The position numbers and the translations under genes are program-made. A stretch of DNA of 64,000 bases, taken from positions 32,377-96,376 of the forward strand of contig JAAEAF010003827.1 in assembly GCA_011037195.1 (NCBI GenBank). The letters are read 5' to 3'. The notes beneath the pieces are model-generated. The model searched no databases and was not told the origin of the DNA. It saw only the letters and a list, made by a program, of their open reading frames with translations. This document shows, in pieces, positions 1 through 11,444 of this stretch (position 1 is its first letter; each line of letters opens with the position of its first letter). The DNA comes from Triatoma infestans (taxonomy: Eukaryota; Arthropoda; Insecta; Hemiptera; Reduviidae).

Positions 1-244
1 AGAAACTATATCACTATCATATGCTTGGAAAAATATACTAAACTCTAAGTTGTACAGAAGCTAACATTTCAATAACATACAGTCACCAATTATTCACTTC
101 TATCGTTAAGAAGAAGAACAAGAAGATATTGTCTCTAGGTTACTAGGGCAGTCAAAGTTAGGTTAGAAAGAGATATGGTGTATCAACATAGGAGATGTGA
201 ATGCAAGTTAAGATTAAAGTTTCTTTTTGCGAGAATACTATAAA

Positions 245-390
245 GTCTGTTAAGACTTGTACAGAGCAAAATCAGTTTTCACAATCAATATTAAGATATC
301 CTGATGATGGGCGAACACCCAAAACCGGTCAATGTTCACAAAATGAAGCAGGCGATAAAGGATAAATCCCTGATATCGCCATTACTATCT
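245..390 (+). mobile_element. Solo arm of hammerhead-like foldback family (copy 1)
   Basis: This is one arm of the foldback family found complete at 8772-9405, 12948-13245 and elsewhere. It shares the phrase around CTGATGATGGGCGAAC, the following CCGGTC and the AAGCAGG block. The ribozyme-like motif (297-334) is decayed: stem II reads gggc/accc, GAAA has become AAAA, and stem I is weak. No opposite arm is visible upstream. A 90-codon ORF starting inside it is a chance reading frame. Confidence 0.7.
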
Positions 391-1203
391 CGCGATTTAC
401 ATGGCAAACAATTAAATTGCTACCTTCGTAAGAGACAAAAAAAGACTGGAAAATATATGCCATACTATGAAACTGTAAATCTGACCTCTGAGATTGAACC
501 AAACGCTAAAATAATAGAAAATCCAAACCTTTTCAATAAAAATTCTCGGACAGAATATTCCATTTTATTTCTCTAAATCTACACTCGTACATATCTCTTG
601 TTATACTACTAAATTTACTTTGTACATGTACAATTACATTGTATTATTATTACATTTTTAAAATTTAAAATGACTAATACTTAAGTTTTTAGAAAAAAAA
701 AAAAGTTTAGAATTATAAAAACAACAATTACGTAATCGGTAATAACTGATTATAGTTTTACTTATATCTTTAGTAAGATTTATTGTGCTGGTAAAAAATG
801 CAGGTGTTGTTAAAGCTAAACCGAGCCACCTCTGCAAGAGAATAATTGTTTAATATATGAAAAGATACTATTTATCTTATCTTCTTTTACATATAAAGCA
901 ATCATAAACTAATGAAATTAATAAAAGAATCTAATTACCCACAATGATAGTTACTAATAAAAATTTAGTAGTTTTTATAATTAATGTGGTTTATATCAAT
1001 GCATCTGTGGTGAGATTTAAAGGTGTCTTGTTTATCTGTGAAAATTCTCGAACAAGTGACTATAAATCAGGAAAGATTTATGCATTATGTGTATGTAAGG
1101 CATTAAAACATCTATCTCTAAGACAGCTCTCTCTGCAGGTAAGTGGGTGATGAGTACTTTTTAGTAAGTTACTGGTTGTCATGGAGTAAATGACCACCAT
1201 ATC

Positions 1204-1204
<1 letters not shown>
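391..1204. other. AT-rich sequence with no recognised feature
   Basis: No coding similarity, RNA gene or clear repeat boundary is visible. Short ORFs here have no recognisable motifs and low-complexity composition. Confidence 0.5.
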
Positions 1205-1295
<91 letters not shown>

Positions 1296-1303
1296 TAATA
1301 ATG
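1205..1303. repeat. (AAT)n microsatellite
   Basis: About 99 bp of almost uninterrupted aat units, with two places where one base is lost. Several LINEs in this window end in AAT tails, so this could be an expanded LINE tail. No recognisable LINE body adjoins it. Confidence 0.95.
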
Positions 1304-3400
1304 TTAATATTATATTTATTTCGGACATTTTTTTTGGATTTTAGAAAAACTATCTCTAGCTAATGAACGGAATTTTTAACAAAAGAATGGAAAAATTGAG
1401 CATGCAATTCGCGGAATTTATTGATATTTTGGCCTATTTATTGCGTTCACCTTCATTAGCGAGGAAATTTATTTCATTACACGACTAGTTCTAGCAAAAT
1501 GATCTAACAAATTAAGTTAGATCACATATTGAAATCACGTAACTGCAGCATCTGACCAATAAGCCGAGCTGAATTATCAAGTAAAACCGTTCAGTTGCAT
1601 ACTTTTTAAACACAGGGTTAATATTAACGAACATAATGGCTGAATGGACGTAGTTAATGTTGACAATGTAAATGAAAAAAAAATGTTTGCAGCTCATACA
1701 TCTATCCCATAAATGATTATTTCAATCTTAATTATTTTCAAGATAAAAAAAAAATAAAAGGTAAATGCAGCCCTAAATCCTGTGAAGATTAAGGTTGCCA
1801 GCATTGTTTACTTACAATACTGGTTTGAGCACCAAGTGAATTAAATTCGTACGAAAGTAACTCCAAGTAAAATAGCAAACTGGATAAAGTAAAGAAATAG
1901 TAATTGAATTGAATTGAATTCAAAACTTTAAGTCCCAACTATAATGTATTGATAGAATTCATAAATAACAAAAAACAGATAATTCGTAATTATTATTCAA
2001 TAATGATAGAGATATCCTGAGGAAGGCGCAGAAAAGGAACTATAGAAAATTGGCACAAACAATGTCATTGCTTAGATTTAGAAATGGGCATGCAAAAATA
2101 GGAACGAGCCCATCGAGAAATATGCAAAAAATCAATAGTTCCTTCGATTAGTTCCAAATTCCTATAAAATCCTATATCCTTTTTCCCCTTTCTTCTGGGG
2201 TTCAGTAAAACCGAATCCAAAAAAAAACCGTACCTCGTCACCTCAGGTAACGTAACAAAACCGGTATACATAAAAGGTGATCAACATATGAAACAGACTC
2301 ACAAATCCAAGCGTTGAAATACTGGTATAAGCACAACAAACTTAATTTGCTTACAACTTCGTTTTAGATTCGGATAGCGATTTGAGAACATCCACCAATA
2401 ACTAGGCATGAGCCGAACGGGAAAGAAGCTGGTACTATAATAATCTCATAACAGCCAGTTTAACACCGGTAACGCACTTACTAGATATATGCTGTTCTCT
2501 AGAATCTGGAACTTGTTTTTGAGTTTGCCTTCCTTAACTTATATGCTTTGTTATTCTTCTCTGTTTTTGAGGATGCCTCAATCTGTCCTTAGCTTAACAA
2601 AGCACTAACATGCATTCCTTGTAGATGGAGAGGGGGCCTTTTATTAAAGAGATGTTTTTTTTTTTTGTAAAATGATCCGCGCATGAGGAAAGTAGTTTAC
2701 CAGAAAGAGTAGGAACTGTTTTTAAAACATCTGATAAATCTGACCCTCAACAGAAAAAGGATGAAGGAGGAGGAGGAGAAAATCCAAGATATTCCGTTGG
2801 TGTATTTCTCTAAAGTGGTAGCTAGATCGATTTCAATAAAACTTTCAGACATAATAGCTAAACGCACCAGTTTACCCCTGTTTTCATTACTCTCCATTTC
2901 AACAAACATGGAGGTTATAGTGTTCCTGAATTATAAATAATATTATGCTGTTTTAGCAAATATTTCCTCTCTTCTAATGTTTGAGTATAAATTTGATCGG
3001 TTCATTGGTAGAAAACGGCAGTACAAAATAGAAGTTATATAAAAATATGATTTCTTTAGTGCGAGAAGTATAAAAAACAATATATGTTCCATGTAATTTA
3101 TCTTTAGTGAAGGTATTACTTAATCTATTACTATTTTGGGCTTATTAAAGTAAGGTTGGATAAGTCTAGGATGATTCAGTAAACGACTAAAACTTTCTTA
3201 ATAGCCCAAAACTGTTTAATTTCATTGAAATAAGCCTGGCAGAAGTACACATTCTATTGAAGTGGTACTTTAGAGGAAAACTCTCCAGAAGTCCCCAACA
3301 AAATCAATTTTCCAAATTGTTCAAAACATCTTGTTTCAAATAAAACTGATAGGTATTTATGTGTGTGGTTTTGGCCTACGCTGCCGAAGACTGAAGCTAT
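1304..3400. other. No recognised gene; AT-rich intergenic sequence
   Basis: I see no coding similarity. A short gaatt direct repeat lies near 1900-1921. The short ORFs at 1512-1697, 2065-2271 and 2697-2909 have no motif, no extended open frame and no neighbouring exon signals. Confidence 0.5.
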
Positions 3401-3404
3401 AAAA

Positions 3405-4600
3405 ACTGCCTCACTTAGTCTGGATAAGGCAGCAGCATAAAAAACTGGGACTACAAATCAATGAAGCAAAGGCTAAATATCTCCAAACTGGCTGAACTGA
3501 AAGAAAAGTAGAAGAGACCCTGTAACTTTTGGTCGATATAGTTTTGAAAGAGTAAAGTCGTTTGTGTATCTTGGTGCTATCGGTACCTTGGCCATGGGGA
3601 GTTCAATTCTAAGCTCCATGAGCTGGGACTGAAAGATTCCCCTAATTGCGAATGCGGTGAACGGGACACGGTGCACGTTCTCTTCCGGTATCCTTTCCTC
3701 GACGAGGCGAGAATCCACATGGAATTCAAGCTGATAAGTAGGGGAGAGAAATGCCCGGGAGACTATAAAGTATTGACTAAGAGTGCTAGGAATTTCAAAG
3801 ACTTGTAGAGTTCGCTCGAGAAGTTGCGGTAATAAGAAGGACTAGACGGATAAGTAGAGATCCGTCTCCCCTTGGCAGGAACGGTAACTTACCTACTATG
3901 TAGATAAGGCCAAGTGACCATAGGCACCGGTTTTGGCGCTATGCGCTAGGTAGGGTGGCCTGAGTGTGCGAATAATAATAATAATAACAATATCGTTACC
4001 TGTGATAACGCGATAACAATCGAGATAAAAAAAAAGGATAGTAAATGCAAATAAATGCTTCTTTGGGCTTATATAGCTTATAAGAAACCGACTGATAGCC
4101 AGAAATACTAAAGTTACCCTCTACTAAAGTCTCCAATACGTCCGGTCCAGGGACATGGACGATTTCCAAGGTTGATGAAACTCTGTTGCTCTAATTCGAG
4201 AGGAAAATTCTCCGAATGATATTCAGATCCGTATGGGAAGATCCAAATAGGAAAAAGCGTACCAACCTTGAATTAAGAGATTTGTTCATGAGCCGGATGT
4301 ATAAGATTTGTAAGAATAGAAAGACTCGGGTGAGCGGGACACATGCTATAATGGGGGATGGTGAGGTTTCAAAAAAATTAATGCAGGGAAAACTGGACCG
4401 TACCGGAAAGGTTAGTAAACCCAGATTGCGTGGTTGGACGGGGTAATTGAGGATGCCCGCTCTCTGCATGGAATGACAAATTGGAAGGTGTGTGCCGAAA
4501 ATAGGGATGAAATGACGGAGGCGTTTGATGGATAGCAGAGCTCAGTAAATGGGAGCCAACTATGATGAAGATTTATGTGGGTAGGTAGTATGAGAAGTTT
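3405..4600 (+). pseudogene. Non-LTR retrotransposon endonuclease-RT C-terminal remnant, split by a second LINE
   Basis: The translation of 3405-3588 gives the stretch after the RT palm (INEAKAKYLQTG, then FERVKSFVYLGA). At 4002-4600 the same protein resumes (NANKCFFGL, FERKILRMIF, then a tail with KLMQGKLDRT and IEDARSLHGMTNW). Similar C-terminal tails occur in the copies at 15418-16086 and 45087-46183. Several stops and frame changes make it non-functional. The 3' end has short gtag repeats near 4580. The gap at 3589-3990 is a different LINE fragment. Removing it with one copy of the 11-bp flanking repeat joins the frame across the gap. The clade is probably RTE-like but not proven. Confidence 0.8.
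3589..3990 (+). mobile_element. R1/Jockey-like LINE 3' fragment nested in another LINE
   Basis: The fragment encodes the end of a LINE pol: GHGEFNSKLHELGL, then a zinc-binding-like CECGERDTVHVL segment, then the C-terminus with stops after about 70 residues. It ends with an AAT-rich tail (3971-3990). It is flanked by imperfect 11-bp repeats, tatcggtacct at 3578-3588 and tatcgttacct at 3991-4001, as expected for target-primed reverse transcription with 5' truncation. It lies inside the LINE at 3405-4600 and is therefore the younger insertion. Conserved residues are weakened and there are no upstream RT motifs. Confidence 0.75.
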
Positions 4601-4925
4601 ACAGAAAATCGTTGGGAGTCTGTTTTCGAGAAAATCATTAAAAACTAAAGAAAAAAACGTTCAATCAAGTCGCATTTCCGGTTGATGGATTTTGTCCGAA
4701 ACTTTTATGTCCTAAATGAAGAACCAAATTTGAGCTCCCCAAATTTTCGTTTTTGAAGATATTTGCTCACAATATATACACAAACATACACACACACAAT
4801 AGAGGCCATCTATCAAACATTTTTTTCGTACACACCGGACTTCAAAACATGTATTCAGATTGACAAATCAGTTTCGAAAATTTTATCATAACACTTACTC
4901 TTATCAGGAGTAAAAGAAAACAAAA
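4601..4925 (-). repeat. Fragment of the 1-kb 'rich-in-CCGGAAGT' repeat family (family C)
   Basis: It matches the minus orientation of the repeat best seen at 35605-36590. Shared landmarks are a gaaaatcgttgg block, a ttccggttgat block, a run like cgtttttgaag, and a terminal segment ending in agtaaaagaaa. It is diverged and lacks most of the internal units. Confidence 0.6.
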
Positions 4926-4954
4926 ATAGGAGCCCTTTAAAATTAACTAGATTT

Positions 4955-5275
4955 TTCAATTTGCTAGTTATAATGGGTATGATGAAGGAGAGAAATGGTT
5001 TGGTGTGAATGAACATACTGGATATGGGTGAGCACTGTACATATAATGTTAAAAGTGACACTGACTGCCTGGACTTTACACTAAAATGGTAGAGTATGGT
5101 ACAGTGATAAAGGGTAAGGTAAATGACATGTTGTGACTGGCGAGTGAACTCTGTTGTATGTTTATCTCCCGAAGGCTGTATTTATGCAGTTTCTCTCACT
5201 CTAGTCCGAGAGAGTAGTCCTATCACTTTTTTCCCTCTTTCTCTGCTATAGGTCATTGGATCCTATTACAGCTAA
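4955..5275 (+). repeat. Interspersed repeat family F
   Basis: About 300 bp beginning near gggtatgatgaaggagagaa and passing through gacactgactgcctggac and gagtgaactctg, to a ctagtccgagagagt block. Copies occur at 26640-26910 and 47090-47570. A more distant version is at 8512-8770 and 54096-54360. No coding capacity and no clear TIRs are visible. It is probably a non-autonomous element. Confidence 0.7.
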
Positions 5276-6279
5276 CAATGTTAGTACGGGTATCGTAAGT
5301 TTTATTTAGAGTAGCGTCACCGTGCGAGAAAAAAAGGTAATGGAAAAGAAAGTTAAATAACCGTTCAGGTATCTAAAGTCCTAAAAGTAAGTTATCTTAA
5401 TGTTATTTCTGTAAGAAAATAAAAAACAAAGGCAAAGAACACTAAATAGATAAATAAAAATTCCATTTCAGATAGTTGAAAGATGGGTGTATGTATTATC
5501 CAAACTAAAGATATTATCAATGAATTCATCGCATTTTCCTTTACCATCCATTAACTTAATCAGTAAATTTTCCATCTCTTAACATTGATGTTTGACCCAA
5601 TTTGTTTAGATTAATATCATGACTAATATTATTTTTACTATAATATGATGTGATTTATCATTCACTGCTCGCGATATATAGTACTTAACAGATTATTTTG
5701 TGTTTCTTACGTAAAATAAAATTACAAGATCACTTACCCTATTTGATTTAAGAGTAAATTAGTGTGATTGTATTTGTGTTTTCATCTCCACAGTTTCTGA
5801 GATCTTCAGAGAAAAAAAAACAATGTTTTTAACATTTGTTTTATGATATATTGGATAACAGGGATAATAAAACAAAAATGGCCGGTAGCTAAAACATATT
5901 TTGTCTACAAGAATCTCACTAAAATAAATTGTCCCAGAAAGAATGTTTGAAATAAAAGTGATAGACGATATCGAAAAGTGGAAAAAAAAAAATTGTTGAA
6001 TGAGAAAATAGTAAAAAAAACTGAAAAAACTATCTAATTAGAGACGTTGCTCTTCCGCTTAGACAGAAACCGAAATTGAAATCTTCGTGTCGGAATAAAT
6101 TCTTTTTTTTTTGTTTTTATTTTTTTTTTTTAAGGTGCTCAATGACAGAGGTTCTTTGACCTACTAGACTAATATGAGTATATTTATTTGCACGAATATT
6201 TCTAATACGTATTGTATTTTTAATTTCCATATTCTCTAAAACAATCACTTAAACAATCACACATCCATTTGCACAAGTG
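5276..6279. other. No recognised feature; AT-rich
   Basis: No ORF over 60 codons with recognisable content and no clear repeat boundary. Homopolymer A/T runs are present near 5810 and 6105-6132. Confidence 0.5.
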
Positions 6280-6392
6280 CAGGGATGCCAAGCTCGGCTT
6301 CAGGCCCATCCTTCAGAAAATTCAGTGCCTCCCAAGAACAGATGATCACATGATGATCAGATTTTGACGATCACATGATGTGGCCATCCCTG
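6280..6392. mobile_element. Short MITE-like element with 11-bp terminal inverted repeats
   Basis: The left end cagggatg-cca is mirrored by tgg-ccatccctg at the right end, allowing one extra base. The ends resemble hAT-type termini, which often begin CAGGG. The interior also contains self-complementary gatcacatgatgatc motifs. I cannot find a convincing 8-bp target duplication, so the hAT assignment is tentative. Confidence 0.45.
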
Positions 6393-6603
6393 CATTCATT
6401 CACACCTTTACGTTCATAATCTAACGTACGTTATTCATGCTCGCTAATAAATAGTTTCATTCTACACAAAACAAACCTAACCAACAATTCTTCACAAGCA
6501 TACTTCTGTCTCGGAGTAACTGTTGATTCTTAAATGGAATATCAAGTTGAGAGCGCCCTGTAATAATTCATTTTTGAAATATTTTGTCTAATAAACATTC
6601 CCC

Positions 6604-6695
6604 CCCTCACATACACACACACACACACACCACACCAAACACACACACACACACACACACAATTTATATATAAATATATAGATATATATATATTG
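6604..6695. repeat. (AC)n microsatellite followed by (TA)-rich tract
   Basis: Two runs of ac repeats (about 6609-6660), interrupted by ccacaccaa, are followed by at-rich dinucleotides. The minus-strand 60-codon ORF across it is low complexity and not a gene. Confidence 0.9.
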
Positions 6696-6876
6696 TGGCC
6701 GGTCGACATAAAAACTTGGTAACACTATGACTACGAGTCCAACTTTAACTACAGCGTGGAAATCTTTCATTTCAATTGCAATTAATATCAGGTGTATCTA
6801 ATTGTTGGCTTATCGACCAGGAAGTTTCCAAAAAAAAAAAAACACCAAATAATTTTAAAGTGTTGTTTATTTAAAA

Positions 6877-6915
6877 ACCGACGTTTCGGCAAACATTGTT
6901 TGCCAGCTTCAGGGA
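6877..6915 (-). ncRNA. Decayed hammerhead-like motif, left arm of foldback H
   Basis: Read on the minus strand: CTGAAGC (A9 changed to C), an extra T, stem II ggcaaac/gtttgcc, GAAA, then CGTC giving a GTC cleavage triplet with a 2-bp stem III. Stem I is only about 2 bp. The lost A9 predicts inactivity. The other arm has an intact A9, so the ancestral form was probably complete. Confidence 0.45.
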
Positions 6916-7052
6916 CTCTCTTAAAGTAAGAGGAATTTGGAAAACTTGTTATAACATCTTCGGTTATGTCCTATAGTTATCTTCGGTTATAACTATAGAC
7001 ATAACCGAAGATGTTATAACAATTTTTCCAAACTTCTCTTACTTTAAGAGAG

Positions 7053-7091
7053 TCCCTCAAGATGGCAAACATGTTTGCCGAAACGTTGGGA
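7053..7091 (+). ncRNA. Decayed hammerhead-like motif, right arm of foldback H
   Basis: CTCAAGA (G5 changed to C), an extra T, a 16-nt self-complementary stem II (ggcaaacatgtttgcc), GAAA, CGT, T as the cleavage base, then GGG, which can pair with TCC before the core. It differs from the left arm at a different core position. Confidence 0.45.
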
Positions 7092-7189
7092 GTTAAATAA
7101 AAAACACGTTAAAATTATTTGGTTTTTTTTTTTTTGAAAACTTCCTGAAAACCAAAAATTAGATACACCTAATCATTTTAACGGGCAAC

Positions 7190-7935
7190 AATTTGCAATT
7201 AATATAGTATATAAAAATTTACTAATGTTCGTAGAACACAGAAGAACATACAAAATAACGGAAAACTTTGCAATACTTTCGTTTCTGATCTTTCTACCCA
7301 TCGACCAACTTACATGACACCACGTGGTTGCAAAGAAGACAAGTAAAGCCTGCTTCTTCTTCCCTAACCCCATCATCACACCTAACTTTACCCTACATAT
7401 ACATTATTGTATTGACAGCTGTAAGAGGATAGTCTTGTGTATGTTTCAATCCATATTTTTTTAATTTTAGATAAATTTTGATGCAACTAAAAAAGTATGT
7501 ATTTTCATAACCCAGATAAGAATTTACTCCACAAAGATAAACAAATAGATATATTACACTAAGAATAGAACTGACTTATAAAAGTTTCAACAATAATGAG
7601 AGAGAAAAAAAAATAAATTTAAAACTGAAGCAAACAAACAAATCCCCGATCAAACAAAGCATACTTTACAACCCACTCAATAGAATGCTCTCTCATTTGT
7701 TCTATACCAATAAAGTCCGATCCTAGCTGTGGAAATAACATGTATGTGTATGCCAATATCAAGTTTTATTTTCCAATGTTATGTATATTGTCGTATTGTC
7801 TGACGTATTGTCTATATTATTGGCTGGCTGCACTATCCTATCTATAAATTTCCTGCCAAGCGATGTTCATATTTTTATTTTTACTTTTTATTGTTTGTTA
7901 TATTTCCTCCTTTTTATTATAGATTTATTTTATAC
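7190..7935 (+). repeat. Family E repeat, copy 1 (inverted partner at 11445-12180)
   Basis: About 745 bp. It matches 11445-12180 in inverted orientation almost end to end, including the gtgtcatgt/acatgacac block and the ggctggctgcactatcc block. A third partial copy is at 12660-12900. The 76-codon ORF at 7781 and its mirror at 11606 are chance frames of the repeat with no motif. Confidence 0.8.
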
Positions 7936-8099
7936 AATCATGAACATTTTTTTTTTTTTCTTTCATCCAACTAGCGTTTTATTCTTAATTAGCTCTACTA
8001 TTCGTTCTTGACAGATATTTCAATCTGTCTGAAAAAAGAGAGATGAATCTAATCGGTCATGTGTATTTTAATTAAAATATCTAACGGAACCTTCTAGAT

Positions 8100-8400
8100 T
8101 CTTCCAATGATCAACATAAAAAAAAATCTGATGTGAAACAGTCACGTGACTTCCTCTTACTCTAATCAATACAATTTTAATAATGAAATTTTCATTAGAA
8201 TTGCAACGTTACAATGTTAAGTTGTGATGGGGGGACATAAAAATGTTGGTAGGGATTTTACATGTATTTCCGGTAAAAATTCGAATTTCGAAGATCTAGC
8301 ACGATCGCAATACTTCCTCTACCAGCAGTATGAGAAAGTAAAAATTTGATGAGAAACATTTACATGACTTTTTCTTAACTACAGTTAAGATAAGTACAAA
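8100..8400. repeat. Fragments of family C repeat
   Basis: Short matches to family C ends: gtcacgtgacttcctctta near 8141, tttccggtaaaaattcg near 8268, and a segment ending ctaccagcagtatgagaaagta. They are heavily diverged and boundaries are uncertain. Confidence 0.4.
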
Positions 8401-8511
8401 AAAATTGAAAAAATTCTTATGCGGCCTTAAGTGGAGCACTTTATGTCAAAACTAAGAAAACTTTCTTGTAAATTTAAATTTAAACTAACTGACAGAACCC
8501 TAATACTTATA

Positions 8512-8770
8512 ATGGATGTGAGAACGAGAAAGAATTAGAGAGAATGGATTTTCGGAGAAATAAACTAGAATATAAGCTGAACACTATGTAATGACAGAAT
8601 ACACAAACTGCAAGGACCTTACAGTAAAATAGAAATTAGGTAGCGAGAAAAATATAAAGAGACAGACTGGCAGAGTAATAAAAAGGTAATAAGATAGGTT
8701 GCTTACTGTTTGTTAACTGGTCGTAAACTTTCTTGAACTGTACTCTGTCGCACTATTTATATGAATTGAA
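8512..8770 (+). repeat. Interspersed repeat family F, divergent subfamily
   Basis: It begins ggatgtgagaacgagaaag and runs through acacaaactgcaaggac and agagacagactgg to ctgtcgcactatt. A second copy of this subfamily is at 54096-54360. The architecture (an activity-free block of about 260 bp with the aaggac/ctggac phrase) resembles 4955-5275. Confidence 0.65.
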
Positions 8771-8771
8771 C

Positions 8772-9405
8772 TATCAGAGATATATTCCCTAATAGCCTGC
8801 TTCTTTTGGTGGTCATCAACCGGTTTTCGGGCGTTCGCCTATCATCAGGATGTCTTTCTCAAAACAGTGTGATAATATAGACTAGCACAGAGCAAATTCA
8901 GTTAATACAGTGTAGGAGGAGTGTAAATTACAGTGTAAGTAACTGAATATGTTCTTGAGCAATTAAGTTAGTCGTACTATCATTTCTGATCATTGATTAT
9001 TCCACAGTAAACCACGGCCTACACATTGGTCTTTCGCTTTGTTCCACAATCAAAGAACAATTAAAAAATCAAATATTACGATAGTAAGGGTAATTAATTA
9101 TCAAAGTAAATCTTTATCAAAAACGTAATAAGTTATACATCTCCACTTGTTGGATGTTTTAAAAGGAACAATGTACAATAGCCTTCAAAAAGGAAAAACA
9201 AGTGTTTACCATGCAGGTATAACGAGCCCCTTCTAAACCTAGTTAGGTCATAACAACAAGTTTATATTATCACACTGTTTTAACAAAAACAGTCTGATGA
9301 TGGGCGAACGCCCAAAACCGGTCGATGACCACAAAAAGAAGCAGGAAATCACGAAAAATATCTCTGATGCTTCTCAGCTCTGCGAAATCAACCACCACAA
9401 CAAAT
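8772..9405. mobile_element. Foldback element with hammerhead-like arms (family A, copy 2)
   Basis: The left arm (atcagagatatattccc, gcctgcttctttt, gttcgccta) is mirrored by the right arm, which ends with aagaagcagg, a cgaaaaatatctctgat block and a cagctctgcgaaatc block. The interior has further mirrored segments around 9000-9180. Each arm carries the ribozyme-like motif (8814-8852 minus, 9290-9327 plus). The right one has GAAA changed to AAAA. The left one has an extra A and a shortened stem II. No protein is encoded; the 73-codon ORF from 9297 is incidental. Confidence 0.85.
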
Positions 9406-9581
9406 ACCGTAATACTTCACAATACCTAATTGCATTCTCTCTCTTTTTTTCGTACTCTATAATCCACACAAACATACTTTTATTAACCAAAATCATATTG
9501 TTTGGCCAGTTTTATTAATTGAGTACTAACACATAAGCACTCACTATTAGATAATATAATATCTTTAAACAAATTTTGGGC

Positions 9582-9586
<5 letters not shown>

Positions 9587-9612
<26 letters not shown>
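9587..9612. repeat. (TA)n microsatellite
   Basis: Thirteen or so uninterrupted ta units. Confidence 0.95.
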
Positions 9613-9969
9613 ATACCACTATAATCTTCGTCCATATTCATAGACTGCAAATTTGGGAAGGGTCGTATATATTAATTTTATGGAAATATACCCTAACAAA
9701 TTGCATGGTTCGATCTTAGTCTATTAATCTTCATAATTATACATTTATTCAGACCCCCTGCCCTTTGAATCGTATGCATGGTTGGTCCTGTATAAATTTG
9801 TATTCATCATAAATTGTACCTATTACTTGCCGTTGATTGATTTCAGCTAAAAATCTTCGTGACGGCGGTTACGTGGATGATGATAACTAAACGGAATATC
9901 AAGTTAGAAACACAATTACAGGCTAGTCGCAAAATTTTCATATTTCAGAGGACGACAAATTTCTATTTA

Positions 9970-11286
9970 CAGTGCAGTCTCGATTATCCGTCACTTTCGG
10001 GACCAGACGGTTGTCGGATAAGAGAATAGACGATTAACAGAAAACAAGGTTGGAGAATTTATATTTTATTAGTTTTTTAAAAACATTCCACTCTGCTTTT
10101 TATACGGGGTTGTTACCGTCACGGAAACCAAGCCAGCATTAAAAAGTGTTTTTTTTTGTATTTTTTTAATTTAATTTTTTTTGCTTTTTCTTTTTATTTG
10201 TTGCATGTTTTTTTCTAATCTTTGATTTTATTCTTGTGAGGGTTTGAAGAAACTCATCATTGTTGACTGTTTTTTAGAATTCCTCACTTTCTTGGCTGTG
10301 AGGAAAGTCATACCAATGTCAAAGTGGTTCCAGCCAGCTGCTATCTTAACAAAGGATGGCAGTAATAAAAGAATAATTTATAACCAGCGACCTAGCAGGC
10401 CGCCGTCTTCAAGACAATGCCGGCCAAACAAACAACAAAGCCCTTTTCAATACTTTACATCAAAAGCAAGCACCGATAAGGTTGGCCACTGACCTAAATA
10501 AGGTCACCAAACTACGAAGGTCGCACAAGGTCGCACACTAGGACAGATGTCTTGGTGTGAGTGTGGCCAACACCGATATATAAACTCTATCATATACAAC
10601 GAGAGATCATTATATCTTATACGACGATACGAGCACGTCCATATACACGAGCAGCAGTTTACGCGACTATACACAGTTTCATTTAAACTTATTATCTTTT
10701 AGTAGTGCATCTTAGTTCGTTTATTTTATCATTCTAATTTATTACTTATTTATCTTCTATTTATTCCTAAGTATTTTGCTAGTTATTAGTTACCATTTAT
10801 ACGTTAAAATTATTGTTAAAATACAGTTTATTTTTATAAAATCCGTATTAATAATTCGATGCACTAACTTCCAAAATCTCTCAACTAACTTCCGCCCTCT
10901 TCAAGACATCTACTACATCAGGAATCACATCAAACGATTCCATTACAGCTGCAAGAACTTGCAGTTTCCTTAAAAGTAAATTTGATGTACTATCGCACAC
11001 TTCTTGGTGTTCGTACCATTCAATAAATTTGGAAATCGAAATTCCGGATTCGGTGTTAGTAATTTTTGAAATTTGAATTTCATCTTCTTCATTGTCGCTA
11101 TTATTTTCATCAGTTTGGATGCAAATTTGCAATTATTTCGTCATCATTCAAAATAGATTTTGGAAAATCCAGAAATTATATTGCGCCCGCGCCGTGTACA
11201 ATAAAGAGTACATAATATGTACATAATGTGTGGGCACAAACACCGTGACGGATAATTGGAGGTGACGGATAATCGAGACTGCACTG
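9970..11286 (-). mobile_element. Decayed pogo/Tigger-type DNA transposon
   Basis: The terminal inverted repeats are about 25 bp. The left end begins cagtgcagtctcgattatcc and the right end is its complement, with a TA target duplication at 9968-9969 and 11287-11288. A second degenerate internal repeat of tgacggataat lies just inside the right end. Minus-strand remnants match the C-terminal part of pogo/Tigger/jerky transposases: WYEHQEVCDS with LLRKL (10881-11132), and a tail with QSTMMSFFKPSQE (about 10225-10300). N-terminal DNA-binding and DDE regions are missing. About 380 bp between the two remnants (10480-10860) has no similarity I can see. Confidence 0.8.
10881..11132 (-). pseudogene. 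Pogo/Tigger transposase C-terminal fragment
   Basis: This 83-codon open frame contains an acidic stretch (NNSDNEEDE) followed by IEWYEHQEVCDSTSNLLLRK, a pattern typical of the region downstream of the DDE domain in Tigger/jerky-family transposases. Full proteins of this family are several hundred residues. The DDE triad and helix-turn-helix are absent. It lies inside an element with TIRs and a TA duplication, which supports the assignment. Confidence 0.65.
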
Positions 11287-11365
11287 TATTTCCAAAATAA
11301 ATTTAATCTGAGAAATTTCACCCAATCGCAAAACATGTATTAAAAAGTAAAAAAAATTTTTTTTT

Positions 11366-11402
11366 TAATTTAAGGCGCGTCAACATCTATGGTCATTGGC
11401 TA
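11366..11402 (-). mobile_element. SINE 3'-end fragment
   Basis: A poly-T run followed by aaggcgcgtcaacatctatg and gtcattggc is the 3' terminus of the tRNA-derived SINE seen at 13246-13460. Only about 35 bp remain. Confidence 0.55.
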
Positions 11403-11444
11403 TAAATACATATGGTTATTGGTTATTAATATAATTGGCTTGCA

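Larger units (their letters stand above)
6791..7175. mobile_element. Foldback element with ribozyme-like motif in each arm (family H)
   Basis: It is a nearly complete hairpin of about 385 bp. The left arm starts ggtgtatctaattg and includes caggaagttt. The right arm mirrors it with aacttcctg and ttagatacacc, ending near 7170. The centre (about 6955-7020) is a self-complementary block around cataaccgaagatg. Each arm contains a hammerhead-like core (6877-6915 minus, 7053-7091 plus) with stem II ggcaaac/gtttgcc. No ORF is present. It is probably non-autonomous. Confidence 0.8.

Noticed and set aside
1205..1303. CRISPR-like or satellite array
   Set aside because: A simple trinucleotide repeat; no repeat-spacer structure anywhere in the window.
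2014..2045. cctgaggaaggcgcagaaaa, similar to the ribozyme core
   Set aside because: Stem II and the GAAA-CGTH segment are missing; at most a remnant.
6588..6770. 60-codon minus-strand ORF
   Set aside because: It reads a microsatellite; low-complexity cysteine/valine repeats.
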